From WTFY01 sp026713925 (lineage in GTDB: Bacteria > Pseudomonadota > Gammaproteobacteria > UBA4575): a DNA stretch of 64,000 bases. Of this stretch, positions 1-12,885 are shown in pieces. How positions within the stretch are numbered: the stretch's first letter is position 1; each line of letters begins with the position of its first letter. The DNA is taken from NCBI GenBank assembly GCA_963662355.1, contig OY759361.1:496001-560000 (forward strand), given 5' to 3'. A model generated the notes under the pieces. That model searched no databases. It saw only the letters and a list, made by a program, of their open reading frames with translations, and had not been told where the DNA came from. The translations under genes were made by a program, and so were the position numbers.

Positions 1-698
1 TTCCCGAAGGTCCCCAGACTCTGCAGGCCCTGGGGCGAGAAGGCTGTCCGGACTCTGCGGTCCCGCAGTGCCGGGCCGGAGAGGCGCATCACGGTCAGCG
101 GTGTGATGCGGCGGTTGTACCCGGACTCGCGATGGACCCGCCAGGCATGACCCTGCTTGCGGACTTCCACCACCGACAGGCCATGGGCCTGCATCTCGGT
201 ATCTACCTGGGAGCGGGTCAGGTCGAACGCATCGGGCGACCCCGGGTGCATCATTGAACTGGTCACGAACTCATGGTTCACCACCAGCAGGCCGGAAGCC
301 GAGGAATCGGTACCGCGGGGCAGGGGCATCCAGGCGAGAAAATCGTTGTTGTACCCGAATTGCCTGGCCTGGGATTCGGGGCTCTGGTCGAAAGGATCGA
401 ATGCCGGCGCGTCCGCAAACAGCGGATCCCCCCAGCGCAGCAGCGCCTGGTACGAATAGCCTTGCGCCACATGCAGCGCCTCATCCAGGCCATGCGCCAG
501 CTCGTCGAACACGGGACGTGCAGAAGCAGCGCTGGCATGCGCAAAATCCTGCAGCGAGACGTGCAGGCCGAGCAGGGCTGCACCCTGCAGCATGGTGCGC
601 CGGCTGATCCGCTTTTCAAGAATTTCGCTGAAAGCGGTGCCGGTGTGCTCCCTTTTTGCGGGAATGTCGTCTGGATCGAATCCGGATGCCTGTGCCAT
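1..698 (-). CDS. PhoX-like phosphatase (DUF839), N-terminal part, cut by window edge
   Basis: The frame is open from an ATG at 698 to the window edge, giving 232 residues of a longer protein. It has a twin-arginine-type export signal near residue 33 (SRRTMLQG followed by a hydrophobic stretch and an AHASA-like cleavage region). Next come the blocks GYSYQALLRWGDPLF, FGYNNDFLAWMPL and LLVVNHEFV, which are typical of the PhoX/DUF839 family. Known PhoX enzymes are Tat-exported phosphatases that use calcium and iron; whether this one is active cannot be judged because the metal-binding C-terminal half lies outside the window. It follows ald on the same strand with a 154-bp gap, so it may be a separate transcript. 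Confidence 0.8.
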   Translation of the reverse strand, partial: MAQASGFDPDDIPAKREHTGTAFSEILEKRISRRTMLQGAALLGLHVSLQDFAHASAASARPVFDELAHGLDEALHVAQGYSYQALLRWGDPLFADAPAFDPFDQSPESQARQFGYNNDFLAWMPLPRGTDSSASGLLVVNHEFVTSSMMHPGSPDAFDLTRSQVDTEMQAHGLSVVEVRKQGHAWRVHRESGYNRRITPLTVMRLSGPALRDRRVRTAFSPQGLQSLGTFG

Positions 699-852
699 GG
701 TGCCCACCTTCTCAATGCATGTATTCCAGCCTCACAGGATACCCTGCAATCATTGCAAAACCGTGAAGAGATTCCACAAACTATGCGGAGGGCTGCAGAC
801 TTGCCTGGCAGAAATTCCCGAGTCCTCCAGGGCCCTGCTTCGTTGCCCGGGG

Positions 853-1962
853 TCAGCCGGACCGGACATTGCAGGGAAGGTCCGGAAATGTACTCGCCAC
901 ACCCGCATGGCACAGCGTCCCGGCATGCACGTTCAGGGCATTGCGCTGGCCCGCATCCTGTTCCAGAAAGGCGTCCAGCCCAAGGTTTGCAAGCTTTCGA
1001 ACATACGGCAGGGTGGCATTGCACAGGGCCTGGCTGCTGGTGCGCCCGACTGCACCCGGGATATTCGTCACGCAGTAATGGACAATATCATCGATGACGT
1101 ACACCGGGTCGTGGTGAGTGGTCGGGCGGCTGGTCTCGAAACAGCCGCCCTGGTCGATGGATACATCCACCAGGGCGGCACCGCGCTTCATCTGCGCGAG
1201 CATGTCCCGCCGGATCAGCCTCGGTGCGCGCGCCCCCGGAATCAGCAATGCACCGATCACCAGGTCCGCCTGCAGGGCGAACTGGCGCACCGCGTGCGGG
1301 TCGGAATAGATGGTCGTGACATTGTCCGGCATGACCTCGTCGATGTGCCTGAGTTTCTCGATGTCGATATCCATGATCGTGACATTCGCCCCCAGCCCTG
1401 CGGCCACACGCGCGGCATTGGACCCGACCACGCCCGCTCCCAGGACCAGCACGTCGGCAGGCGCCACGCCGGCCACTCCGCCGAGCAGGATGCCGCGCCC
1501 CATCACCGGTTTTTCCAGGCACTTCGCACCCTCCTGGATCGACATCTTGCCAGCCACCTCGCTCATGGGTTTCAGCAGTGGCAGGTCACCGCGTGCATCG
1601 GTCAGTGTCTCATAGGCCAGCGCCGTGATACGCTGGTGCAGGCAGGTTTCCGTCAGGATCCTGGAGCCCGCAAAGTGGAAGTACCCGAACACGATCAGGG
1701 ACGCCGGATACTGCTCCAGTTCCCGGGGCTGGGGCTCCTTGACCTTGACCAGCACTTCGCATTCCTCCAGGATCGTGTCCACCGAGTCGACCACGTTCGC
1801 ACCCGCTTCCCGGTACTCCTCGTCACGGTACCCGCTGCCCCGCCCGGCCCGGGTCTCGATGAACACCTGGTGGCCATCCTCCACCAGCAGGTGTGCACCC
1901 ACCGGCAGCAGCGAGACGCGGTATTCGTCAGCCTTGATCTCCTTGGGGATACCGATCTTCAT
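853..1962 (-). CDS. ald: Alanine dehydrogenase
   Basis: The 369-residue protein has the full family length and begins MKIGIPKEIKADEYRVSLLP, the signature N terminus of alanine dehydrogenase. It catalyses the NAD-dependent interconversion of L-alanine and pyruvate plus ammonium. A nucleotide-binding motif VLVLGAGVVGSNAARVAAGLGA lies in the middle, as expected. The C terminus ends in FPDLPCNVRSG. The gene starts 7 bp after aceF ends, on the same strand, so pyruvate made from alanine would be produced alongside the enzyme complex that consumes it. Alanine transhydrogenase subunits share the fold, but length and N terminus favour Ald. Confidence 0.93.
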   Translation of the reverse strand: MKIGIPKEIKADEYRVSLLPVGAHLLVEDGHQVFIETRAGRGSGYRDEEYREAGANVVDSVDTILEECEVLVKVKEPQPRELEQYPASLIVFGYFHFAGSRILTETCLHQRITALAYETLTDARGDLPLLKPMSEVAGKMSIQEGAKCLEKPVMGRGILLGGVAGVAPADVLVLGAGVVGSNAARVAAGLGANVTIMDIDIEKLRHIDEVMPDNVTTIYSDPHAVRQFALQADLVIGALLIPGARAPRLIRRDMLAQMKRGAALVDVSIDQGGCFETSRPTTHHDPVYVIDDIVHYCVTNIPGAVGRTSSQALCNATLPYVRKLANLGLDAFLEQDAGQRNALNVHAGTLCHAGVASTFPDLPCNVRSG

Positions 1963-1969
1963 CAGGGAC

Positions 1970-3232
1970 TCAATCCAGAACCAGTTTCCAGATGTCTTCC
2001 AGGACCGCCTTCAGATGTGTGCAGAATCGCGCGGCATCCGCACCGTTGATCACGCGGTGGTCGTAGGAAAGCGACAGGGGCAGCAGCTTGCGCGACGCGG
2101 TGCCACCGTCCGTGTGCACATCCTGCACGATCATCGTGGACAGGCCCAGTACGGCCACCTCAGGAGGGTTGATGATCGGTGTGAAGGCCTGTCCGCCCAG
2201 ATTTCCCAGGCTGGAGACCGTCATGCTGGCACCTGCCATCTGCGCGGCCGTCAGCTTGCGCTCACGTGCCTTCGCGGCAAGTTCCTCCAGCTCACGTGCA
2301 ACCTGGACCAGCGTCTTGCGCTCGACATCGCGCAACACGGGCACCAGCAGGCCATGCGGAGTGTCCACCGCAATGCCGATGTGAAAGAATTTTTTCAGGA
2401 CCAACTGCTCGCCAGCCGGGTCAAGGGAGGCATTGAAGAGGGGATATCGTGTCAGCGTGGCCGCCAGCGCCTTGATCACGAATGCCAGCGGGGTGAGCCG
2501 CACGCCCTGGGCCTGCACCACATCACCCAGCTGCCTGCGGTAGCGTTCCAGCCCGGTCACGTCGGCCTGGTCGAAATGGGTCACGTGCGGAATCGAGCGC
2601 CAGGAATCCAGCAGATTTTGTGCCGTGCGCCGCTGTACACCGGTCACGGGCCGGACCTCGGTCTCGCCGTATCCGGAAAAATCAGGCAGGGCACCCGATG
2701 CGGCCTGTGAGCCGGCATCCCCCTTGTGCAAACGGCTACGGACGTGCTGGCGGATGTCCTGTTTCAGGATGCGCGAATATCGGCCGCTGCCCTGCACGCT
2801 GTCCAGCTCTACCCCCAGTTCACGCGCATACCGGTACACGCCCGGACTGGCATAGTCACGCCCGGTACGCCCCGAATCCGCCGGGCGGGCCAGCGGCTCC
2901 ACCGTATCCTCCGCCTGTTCCGGCTGCTCCGGGACGACAGGTTTCGGCACATCCGCCCCGGCGGCGGGCGGACCGTCCGGCAGTGATGCGGCCTGCACTT
3001 CAAGGACCAGCAGGAGATCACCCAGCGCGACCTTGTCACCGGGCTGCACACTGATTTTCCCGACCTGCCCGGCATGCGGGGAAGGGAACTCGACCAGGGC
3101 CTTGTCCGTCTCCAGGGCCACCAGCGGCTGCTCCGCCTCGACCCGGTCACCTTGGCGCACCAGGACCTCCACCACATCGACCGGCTCGCCATCCTCGATG
3201 TCCGTGACCCGGATTTCCGTAAGCGTGTCCAT
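1970..3232 (-). CDS. aceF: Pyruvate dehydrogenase E2, dihydrolipoamide acetyltransferase
   Basis: The 420-residue protein carries one N-terminal lipoyl domain with the lipoylated lysine in ETDKALVEFP (K44), an Ala/Pro-rich linker, a peripheral-subunit-binding domain around residues 127-165 (SPGVYRYARELGV), and the C-terminal catalytic domain with the active-site block SYDHRVINGADAARF near residue 387. It transfers acetyl groups from the lipoyl arm to CoA in the pyruvate dehydrogenase complex. It follows aceE by 6 bp and precedes ald by 7 bp. With a single lipoyl domain it is shorter than the three-lipoyl E. coli AceF. No E3 (lpd) gene is present in the window. Confidence 0.95.
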   Translation of the reverse strand: MDTLTEIRVTDIEDGEPVDVVEVLVRQGDRVEAEQPLVALETDKALVEFPSPHAGQVGKISVQPGDKVALGDLLLVLEVQAASLPDGPPAAGADVPKPVVPEQPEQAEDTVEPLARPADSGRTGRDYASPGVYRYARELGVELDSVQGSGRYSRILKQDIRQHVRSRLHKGDAGSQAASGALPDFSGYGETEVRPVTGVQRRTAQNLLDSWRSIPHVTHFDQADVTGLERYRRQLGDVVQAQGVRLTPLAFVIKALAATLTRYPLFNASLDPAGEQLVLKKFFHIGIAVDTPHGLLVPVLRDVERKTLVQVARELEELAAKARERKLTAAQMAGASMTVSSLGNLGGQAFTPIINPPEVAVLGLSTMIVQDVHTDGGTASRKLLPLSLSYDHRVINGADAARFCTHLKAVLEDIWKLVLD

Positions 3233-3238
3233 CGGGTA

Positions 3239-5884
<2,646 letters not shown>

Positions 5885-6116
5885 ACGCGACGTCCCCCGG
5901 CCTGCTCATCCCGGGGCACCCCAGATCTTGTGTGTACGGCTCGAACATGACAATTTAGGCTATACTAGTACCTTGGACAATATGTGTAATTGTAGACTGC
6001 ATGCACGGGTGGTGCGAATGCTGCGGGTAACTTTATAACAATGTTGCACCCCGCAACCAGACCCGGGCGGACCGAAATCCGTATCTCGTTACACCCCACA
6101 TGGACATTGGAACATT

Positions 6117-7328
6117 ATGCCCGATTCAATCAGCACAGATCTTGGCCTTGCGATGACCGGAGGCGGTGCGCGCGCGGCCTACCAGGTCGGAGTATTGCGC
6201 TATATCTGCAAGCATTTCGACGACTTCCACCCGCCCATCATCACCGGTGTCTCGGCCGGAGCCATCAATGCGGTGTACCTCGCGGCCTACTCCGGGCGTT
6301 TCGATGAGGCGGTCGAACATCTCACCGACCTGTGGATACATCTGACTGCCGACAAGGTCTTTCGTACCGACAGCCGCTATTTCCTGGCCAATTTCCTGCG
6401 CTGGGGCCTGCGCCTGGTGCTCGGAGGCAAACGGGTCGGCGGGCGCAAACCCAGCCTGCTGGACAACGCCCCGCTGCGCCGGATGCTGGAAAAAAGGCTG
6501 AATTCGAAATCCACCGAGCCTATCGCCGGGATCCGGCAAAACATCGAGCAGGGCCGTTTGCGCGTACTCGGGATCACTGGTACGAACTACGGTACCGGCA
6601 TCTCGACCACCTGGGTGCAGGGCCATGCGGGCGAGCACTGGAGACGTCCCAGACGGCGCAGTGAAATTGCACAGATCACCATCGAGCACGTGATGGCTTC
6701 CACCGCCCTGCCGCTGGTATTCCCTGCCGTCAAAATCGATGACGGCTGGCACGGGGATGGCGGCATCCGGTCCATTGCCCCCCTGTCGCCGGCCATGCAC
6801 CTGGGGGCCAAGCGCATCATTGCGATCTCCACCCGTTTCCAGGGCAGGCAGACCAGCCCGGAGGAATCCGTCATATCCGGGTACGTGCCAGTCGCGCAAA
6901 TTGCCGGCATCCTGCTGGACTCGATGTTCCTGGACCTGCTCGACTACGATGCCGCCAACATGAACCGGATCAATGAAGTCTATGATGAAATCAGTGCCGC
7001 ATCGCGGGCACACTACAAGAAGGCCCGGGTACTGATCCTGCGTCCCAGCGAAGACCTCGGAAAGCTTGCCAGCGAGTACGAGATCACCCTGCCGCAACCC
7101 TTCAGGTATCTTACACGCGGGCTGGGCACCCGCGACACGGAAAGCCCGGACTCGCTGTCCCTGCTGATGTTCCAGCCCGACTACCTGCGCTACCTGATCG
7201 ATCTCGGCGAACGCGATGCGCGCCGGCACGCGGGGCAGATCGCAGAATTCCTGAACCTAGGAAAAGCTGCCAACTCCTTCTGGCAATCTGACCGGCGTGC
7301 GGTCATCCTGAGCGAACAGGACGCCTGA
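6117..7328 (+). CDS. Patatin-like phospholipase
   Basis: The 403-residue protein has the patatin fold markers in order: oxyanion-hole glycine motif TGGGARAAYQVGVL (residues about 14-27), nucleophile elbow GVSAGAINA with the catalytic serine near residue 46, and the Asp-Gly partner in WHGDGGIRSIAP. It is predicted to be a serine lipid acyl hydrolase using a Ser-Asp dyad. There is no signal peptide, so it is probably cytoplasmic or membrane-associated from the inside. The C-terminal 130 residues have no motif I can name. Its TGA stop (7326-7328) overlaps an out-of-frame ATG; the next real gene starts about 90 bp on. Confidence 0.88.
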   Translation: MPDSISTDLGLAMTGGGARAAYQVGVLRYICKHFDDFHPPIITGVSAGAINAVYLAAYSGRFDEAVEHLTDLWIHLTADKVFRTDSRYFLANFLRWGLRLVLGGKRVGGRKPSLLDNAPLRRMLEKRLNSKSTEPIAGIRQNIEQGRLRVLGITGTNYGTGISTTWVQGHAGEHWRRPRRRSEIAQITIEHVMASTALPLVFPAVKIDDGWHGDGGIRSIAPLSPAMHLGAKRIIAISTRFQGRQTSPEESVISGYVPVAQIAGILLDSMFLDLLDYDAANMNRINEVYDEISAASRAHYKKARVLILRPSEDLGKLASEYEITLPQPFRYLTRGLGTRDTESPDSLSLLMFQPDYLRYLIDLGERDARRHAGQIAEFLNLGKAANSFWQSDRRAVILSEQDA

Positions 7329-7419
7329 TGCCGGCACGTGGCTCCATCACCTGCGAGTTCCCGGCGGACCCGTGCCCGGGAGGGCCCGGCCCGACAGGGT
7401 GCGGCACGCGAAACCGTCC

Positions 7420-7836
7420 ATGCCCGAGATGAGTGACAACCCTCCAGGTTCTTTGGTCGTACAGGTCAACGGCACGCCCATGCTTGAATACGACCGCAGC
7501 CAGCCGCTGTCTGCAAGGCAGCGTGAATCACTCGGGCGAATCGACGGGAAACTGGACCAGGGAATCCTGCTGAACGAGCAGTTTGTCTCCCGGCCGAGCC
7601 GGGAGCAGCGGGTGGAGTACGTGGCGGCCAATCTGGTTGCTGCATTGCTGGAAGATGAGGAAGGGGTCGCCGCAGCCAGCTGCGCGTACCTGGCGATGGT
7701 CTTGCCCGAACTCAAGCAGGTCAGGGCGATCGAGCGCGACGGGGCCGTGGCGGTCGAACTGGTCTTTGACCGGGAATACCAGAAAGAGGAGCAGATGAAC
7801 TTCGTGCCGCTGGACAAGCTGAAGGCCCGGCACTGA
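7420..7836 (+). CDS. Conserved hypothetical protein, about 138 residues
   Basis: I do not recognise a named family. The protein is acidic and mostly helical, with the segment EQRVEYVAANLVAALLEDEEGVAAASCAYLAMVLPELKQV followed by a short strand-rich tail (VAVELVFDREYQ). It has no signal peptide and no clear membrane segment. ATG codons at 7420 and 7429 are both plausible starts; the frame is open further upstream to a GTG at 7372, but no Shine-Dalgarno sequence decides the matter. It lies 92 bp downstream of the patatin gene on the same strand and converges on rho with a 12-bp gap. Codon use matches the neighbouring genes. Confidence 0.65.
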   Translation: MPEMSDNPPGSLVVQVNGTPMLEYDRSQPLSARQRESLGRIDGKLDQGILLNEQFVSRPSREQRVEYVAANLVAALLEDEEGVAAASCAYLAMVLPELKQVRAIERDGAVAVELVFDREYQKEEQMNFVPLDKLKARH

Positions 7837-7848
7837 CAGGGGCAATGC

Positions 7849-9105
<1,257 letters not shown>

Positions 9106-9311
9106 GTCATGTATAAGTGTTGGTTGAGTAAAAATTTGCAATGGATCCGTGCACGGCCCCGCAAAGCTTCACGGGAGTCGCACGGAAAACATCAATTACG
9201 CCGCAATACAGCCTTTCGTGTATTCAAGGCGTGTGGTTCACCTGAATGTGTTATGTATTGTTGTAAACTGTATACAGGTAGTTTGTTCCAGAAACCTGTC
9301 TGGCAGTGATC

Positions 9312-9638
9312 CTAGATGCTTTGATCAATAAATGCAGTGAGCTGTGATTTCGACAATGCGCCGACTTTGGTTGCTTCTGCATTTCCGTTTTTGAAAATCA
9401 TTAATGTGGGAATGCCGCGCACTCCGTATTTCGGTGGTGTATCGGGGTTGTCATCCACGTTCAGCTTGGCGACTTTCAGCCTGCCCCGGTACTTCTCCGC
9501 AATTTCATCGAGTAGGGGCGACACCATCTTACACGGACCGCACCATTGTGCCCAGTAGTCGACCAGCACAGGTTGCTCGGCGCGTAACACTTCCTCTTCA
9601 AAACTGCTGTCCGTTATATGACAGACCGCATCACTCAC
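9312..9638 (-). CDS. trxA: Thioredoxin 1
   Basis: The 108-residue protein has the thioredoxin fold with the redox-active WCGPCK motif (cysteines 33 and 36), the conserved ENVDDNPDTPPKYGVRGIPTLM-like block containing the cis-proline (RGIPT), and a short C-terminal helix. It reduces protein disulfides in the cytoplasm with electrons from thioredoxin reductase. The start codon is GTG at 9638, preceded by a purine-rich GGGAGAGG stretch. It lies directly upstream of rho on the same strand. Confidence 0.96.
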   Translation of the reverse strand: MSDAVCHITDSSFEEEVLRAEQPVLVDYWAQWCGPCKMVSPLLDEIAEKYRGRLKVAKLNVDDNPDTPPKYGVRGIPTLMIFKNGNAEATKVGALSKSQLTAFIDQSI

Positions 9639-10072
9639 TCGACCGCCTCTCCCTATCCAAATATTATTATGATGCTTCCGAAAAACTATGCCAGAAACGG
9701 CGAACCCGAGGCTATGAAGATGATCCCTGCAACCGTATTCTTAAGCATTCTGTGCAGGATTACAAGCCCATGCCCGCCTCGGTCAGGCAACCTCCGTGGT
9801 CTTCAGCCTCTCTGTTATCCTGCAAAATCAAGGGGGCCGGAACTACATGAAATGTCGGCAGTCCATGGAACTCGAGCCTCTACACAGGAGAACCGCCTGG
9901 GGCAGATGGAAGTATCTTGTACCGGATTCTATCTCAATCGATCCACACTAGGCAACCCTCTTCCCGGACCCGGCTGCTGCCGGACAGCAACACGTTGCAC
10001 TGCGGGCGCATCACCCGTCTTGCCCGATACCTTTACGGGCGTACTGTGCTCGAGACCGAAAATCCCTGTTAT
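9639..10072. other. Gene-free stretch between divergent trxA and gabD
   Basis: Open frames here (for example one from 9618 to 10076) have no recognisable protein character and poor codon use, so I reject them. The region should contain the trxA promoter on the minus strand. A small inverted repeat GCCCG...CGGGC lies at 10021-10039. The gabD promoter is listed separately. Confidence 0.5.
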
Positions 10073-10100
10073 TTAACAGGCCCTGAAGAATCCCTATAAT
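10065..10100 (+). promoter_or_regulatory. gabD promoter with overlapping inverted repeat
   Basis: A -35 box TTAACA (10073-10078) is followed after 16 bp by a perfect -10 box TATAAT (10095-10100), 52 bp upstream of the gabD start. An inverted repeat CCTGTTA-TT-TAACAGG (10065-10080) covers the -35 box, a layout typical of a repressor site. The identity of the regulator is unknown. Confidence 0.6.
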
Positions 10101-10151
10101 GCAGTCCATAAGGTAAGGTGAGCGCATGCTCAAGGCTCGGGCAAGTCCCCC

Positions 10152-11606
10152 ATGATTCTCAGCGACCCCTCTCTGTTTTGCGAACAATGCTACATCGACG
10201 GCACCTGGGCGGATGCGGACGATGGCGCCAGGATCGAAATCGATAACCCGGCGAACCACTCCATCGTCGGCACGGTCCCCAGGATGGGCGGCGGCGAAAC
10301 CCGGCGTGCCATCGAGGCCGCACAATCGGCCTATCCGAAGTGGCGGGCACTCACGGGAAAAGAGCGTGGGCGGATCCTGCGAAACTGGCTGGACCTGATC
10401 CGGGAAAACCGGGAGAACCTGGCCGTTGTCATTACCTCGGAACTGGGCAGGCCCCTTGCGGAATCACGGGGCGAAGTCGACTACGGCGCATCCTACGTCG
10501 AGTGGTTCTCCGAAGAGGCCAAGCGCATATACGGCGATACCATTCCCGGTCATCAGCACGACAAACGCATCATGGTGATCAAGCAGCCGGTCGGCGTCGT
10601 GGCCGCGATCACTCCCTGGAACTTCCCGCTTGCCACGGTCACCCGGAAAGTCGCACCGGCCCTCGCCGCTGGATGCACGGTCGTCGCCAAACCGGCCTCC
10701 CAGACTCCCTTCTCGGCACTGGCCCTGGCCAGGCTTGCCGAACGGGCGGGTGTCCCCAGGGGTGTGATCAACATCCTGACCGGCACCAGTTCGAAGATCG
10801 GCGAGGCGATCACGTCCAGCCAGATCGTTCGCAAACTGAGTTTCACCGGGTCGGCCAAAACCGGCAAGTTCCTGATGGAGCAGTGTGCCGGCACCGTCAA
10901 GAACATGCTGATGGAGTTTGGCGGTAACGCACCCTTCATCGTATTCGATGATGCCGACATCGAGGCAGCCATCGAGGGCGCGATGCAGTCGAAATTCCGC
11001 AACGCCGGGCAGACCTGTGTGTGCGCCAACCGGTTCCTGGTGCAGGACGCCATCCATGACGAGTTCACCAGAAAGCTCACCCTCGCCGTTCGCGCATTGA
11101 AGGTCGGCAGCGGACTGGATGAAGACACGGACATCGGGCCGCTGATTGATTCGAAAGCGGTGGCGAAGGTCGAACGCCACGTCCGCGACGCCGTCTCGCG
11201 GGGAGCCCGCGTGCTCACCGGCGGTGAGCGGTGCACCCGGCCAGGAAATTTTTATCCTCCGACGGTCCTGGCCGACATGCGGCCCGACATGGCCGTCAGC
11301 CGGGAAGAAACCTTCGGGCCGCTCGCACCGGTGTATCGTTTCAAGACCGATGCGGACGCGCTTTGCATGGCCAACGATACCGAATACGGCCTGGCTGCCT
11401 ACTTCTATACCCGGGACATTACCCGTGTCTGGAAGATCACGGAAGCGCTGGAGTACGGAATCGTCGGCATCAACTCCGGGCTGATCTCCACCGAGGTCGC
11501 ACCGTTCGGGGGCATGAAGGAATCAGGCATCGGACGGGAGGGGTCCCGGTACGGCATCGAGGAATTCCTCGAGGTCAAGTACGTGTGCCTGGGCGAAATC
11601 AGCTGA
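10152..11606 (+). CDS. gabD: NAD(P)-dependent succinate-semialdehyde dehydrogenase
   Basis: The 484-residue protein is a full-length aldehyde dehydrogenase superfamily member of the GabD type. It shows ITPWNFPLATVTRKVAPALAAGCTVVAKPA (cofactor binding), FTGSAKTGKFLM, the general-base glutamate in LMEFGGNAPFIVFDDAD and the catalytic cysteine in NAGQTCVCANRF near residue 289. The C-terminal block YGIEEFLEVKYVCLGE is characteristic of GabD. It oxidises succinate semialdehyde to succinate, the last step of GABA breakdown. It is apparently a single-gene unit with its own promoter. A related semialdehyde cannot be excluded as the true substrate. Confidence 0.9.
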   Translation: MILSDPSLFCEQCYIDGTWADADDGARIEIDNPANHSIVGTVPRMGGGETRRAIEAAQSAYPKWRALTGKERGRILRNWLDLIRENRENLAVVITSELGRPLAESRGEVDYGASYVEWFSEEAKRIYGDTIPGHQHDKRIMVIKQPVGVVAAITPWNFPLATVTRKVAPALAAGCTVVAKPASQTPFSALALARLAERAGVPRGVINILTGTSSKIGEAITSSQIVRKLSFTGSAKTGKFLMEQCAGTVKNMLMEFGGNAPFIVFDDADIEAAIEGAMQSKFRNAGQTCVCANRFLVQDAIHDEFTRKLTLAVRALKVGSGLDEDTDIGPLIDSKAVAKVERHVRDAVSRGARVLTGGERCTRPGNFYPPTVLADMRPDMAVSREETFGPLAPVYRFKTDADALCMANDTEYGLAAYFYTRDITRVWKITEALEYGIVGINSGLISTEVAPFGGMKESGIGREGSRYGIEEFLEVKYVCLGEIS

Positions 11607-11669
11607 CAACGCCAGGCTGCCCGGTCTCGCGGTCGCCCGATACAGTGACTCCCGAACCGCCAGGGCCTG

Positions 11670-12041
11670 TCAGACTTCAACGATATCCGCTTTCAGGCTG
11701 TTCACAAAGGCAGCGATCTCCCCGCACTCCTGTTCGGGAACGTTCAGGGCGCCCATCGTATCGGCCGCATGCTCCATGAATACCGTCCAGTCACTCTCGC
11801 TGATCCCCATGCCTTCGTGCGACAGCTTCATGTCACGACCGGTGTAGTACATGGGTCCACCGGAATTCGCACACAGGTAATCGACCAGCAGCTGCTTTTC
11901 CCTCGCCAGGCCGTCATTGCCCCTGTGTTCCCAGAAGCGGCCCAGTTGCGGGTCGGCTTCCAGGCGCGGAAGCAGGTCCTCAACGAACGTTACGATCCCG
12001 TCATAGCCTCCCAGGCGCTCAAATAATGTTTGGTTACTCAT
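11670..12041 (-). CDS. Group I truncated haemoglobin
   Basis: The 123-residue protein begins MSNQTLFERLGGYDGIVTFVEDLL, the N-terminal pattern of 2-over-2 truncated haemoglobins. The later GGPMYYTGRDMKLSHEGMGISESDW block holds the proximal histidine in KLSHEGM. Family members bind haem and handle oxygen or nitric oxide. A Shine-Dalgarno AGGAG lies 6 bp before the ATG at 12041; the ATG six bases upstream overlaps this site and is less likely to be the start. It converges with gabD across a 63-bp gap. Confidence 0.85.
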   Translation of the reverse strand: MSNQTLFERLGGYDGIVTFVEDLLPRLEADPQLGRFWEHRGNDGLAREKQLLVDYLCANSGGPMYYTGRDMKLSHEGMGISESDWTVFMEHAADTMGALNVPEQECGEIAAFVNSLKADIVEV

Positions 12042-12047
12042 ACGCAT

Positions 12048-12720
12048 CTCCTGTTGCTGGTTTGCATGTTATTTTCACCCGGGTCTGCTGAACCGGCGGC
12101 GTGAATGGGGCAGGCTCTGCCCTGCCTTGAGCCGGATGCTTTACACCAGACATTTTTTCCTTCCGGTGAGTGAATTATATACGATTGTGACGCAAAACCC
12201 TTCAGGCTTTCAGCGGCTGCCTCATCCCTGAAGGCAACCTTATAAAGAACATTCCAGTAAATCCCTGAAAGCAAACCCATCTGGAGATCACCCCTTCCTG
12301 ATACCACCCCGAATGCGAATCTGGCAGGTCATTTGCTTGCTTAGCCTAATTGTATAGGGCAGCTTGTAGCTGTATTCCGTAAGAAATCTAGTGTGTTGAA
12401 AATGCCGTGCTCTACTACTACGTAGAAATTTTCGTAATGCTTCTTTACCAATACGCGAATCCAAACTCACGTATTCTGTAAAGGCGCGACTCCCAAGTAG
12501 CGGATGAAACTACTTCCAGAAAGCCAACAAAGACCGATTTCTGCCTTCAAGGGATGTTTCCATACTTTCCTGCCCCGTGTCGGGGGCAGGAAATATAGCC
12601 ATCGCTGATGAGCACTAACAAAAGGGTATGTCAATACTACAATACACCTTTGTTCATCGCCATCGAAGCTAGTACTTGACAAATACATAATGCAGAAATC
12701 GCATACTTGGAAGAAATAAG
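12048..12720. other. Gene-free chromosomal flank next to the integration site
   Basis: About 670 bp with no supportable gene. The short minus-strand frames here (12038-12307, 12288-12470, 12467-12778) do not resemble proteins, and the last one begins inside the tRNA fragment. The only structure I see is the hairpin at 12566-12593. Confidence 0.5.
12566..12593. other. Perfect 11-bp inverted repeat
   Basis: TTTCCTGCCCC (12566-12576) and GGGGCAGGAAA (12583-12593) are separated by GTGTCG. It lacks a following T-run on either strand, so it is not a standard intrinsic terminator; it may be a Rho-independent remnant or a protein site. Confidence 0.45.
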
Positions 12721-12765
12721 TGGCGCGCCCGGAGAGATTCGAACTCCCGGCCGCCTGGTTCGTAG
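12721..12765 (-). repeat. Outer att-like tRNA-Arg 3' fragment
   Basis: On the minus strand these 45 nt read from tRNA position 32 to the terminal CCA: anticodon loop CTACGAA (anticodon ACG), CCAGG anticodon arm, T-arm GGGAG-TTCGAAT-CTCTC, acceptor CGGGCGC, discriminator G. The sequence beyond the loop (higher coordinates) does not form the matching tRNA 5' half, so this is a fragment and not a gene. It is a direct repeat of 14186-14230 (42 of 45 identical). It marks the outer boundary between chromosome and inserted DNA. Confidence 0.8.
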
Positions 12766-12885
12766 TTATGCATAGCAATCACTACTTGTATTTAACGGTA
12801 ATTACTGGAATGCCCGTTGCCAACTCTACATACCAATGCTGGACGATTATTAACTGAATCCGCACAAGTAAGTGTCATGCTTCGA

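Noticed and set aside
5885..6116. Specific promoter boxes for aceE and the patatin gene
   Set aside because: TATA-like hexamers occur (for example near 5960) but none has a -35 box at 16-18 bp, so I do not list them.
9618..10076. A 152-codon plus-strand gene upstream of gabD
   Set aside because: It overlaps the start of trxA, has no ribosome site and its translation is proline- and threonine-rich without fold character.
12566..12593. Intrinsic terminator at the 11-bp hairpin
   Set aside because: No T-run follows on either strand and no gene ends nearby.
12467..12778. A 103-codon minus-strand gene
   Set aside because: It begins inside the tRNA fragment and its translation resembles no protein; it is a chance frame of the flank.
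12721..12800. A complete tRNA gene at the tRNA-like sequence
   Set aside because: Only positions 32-76 are present; the sequence on the 5' side does not form the matching anticodon stem, D-arm or acceptor strand. The same holds at 14186.
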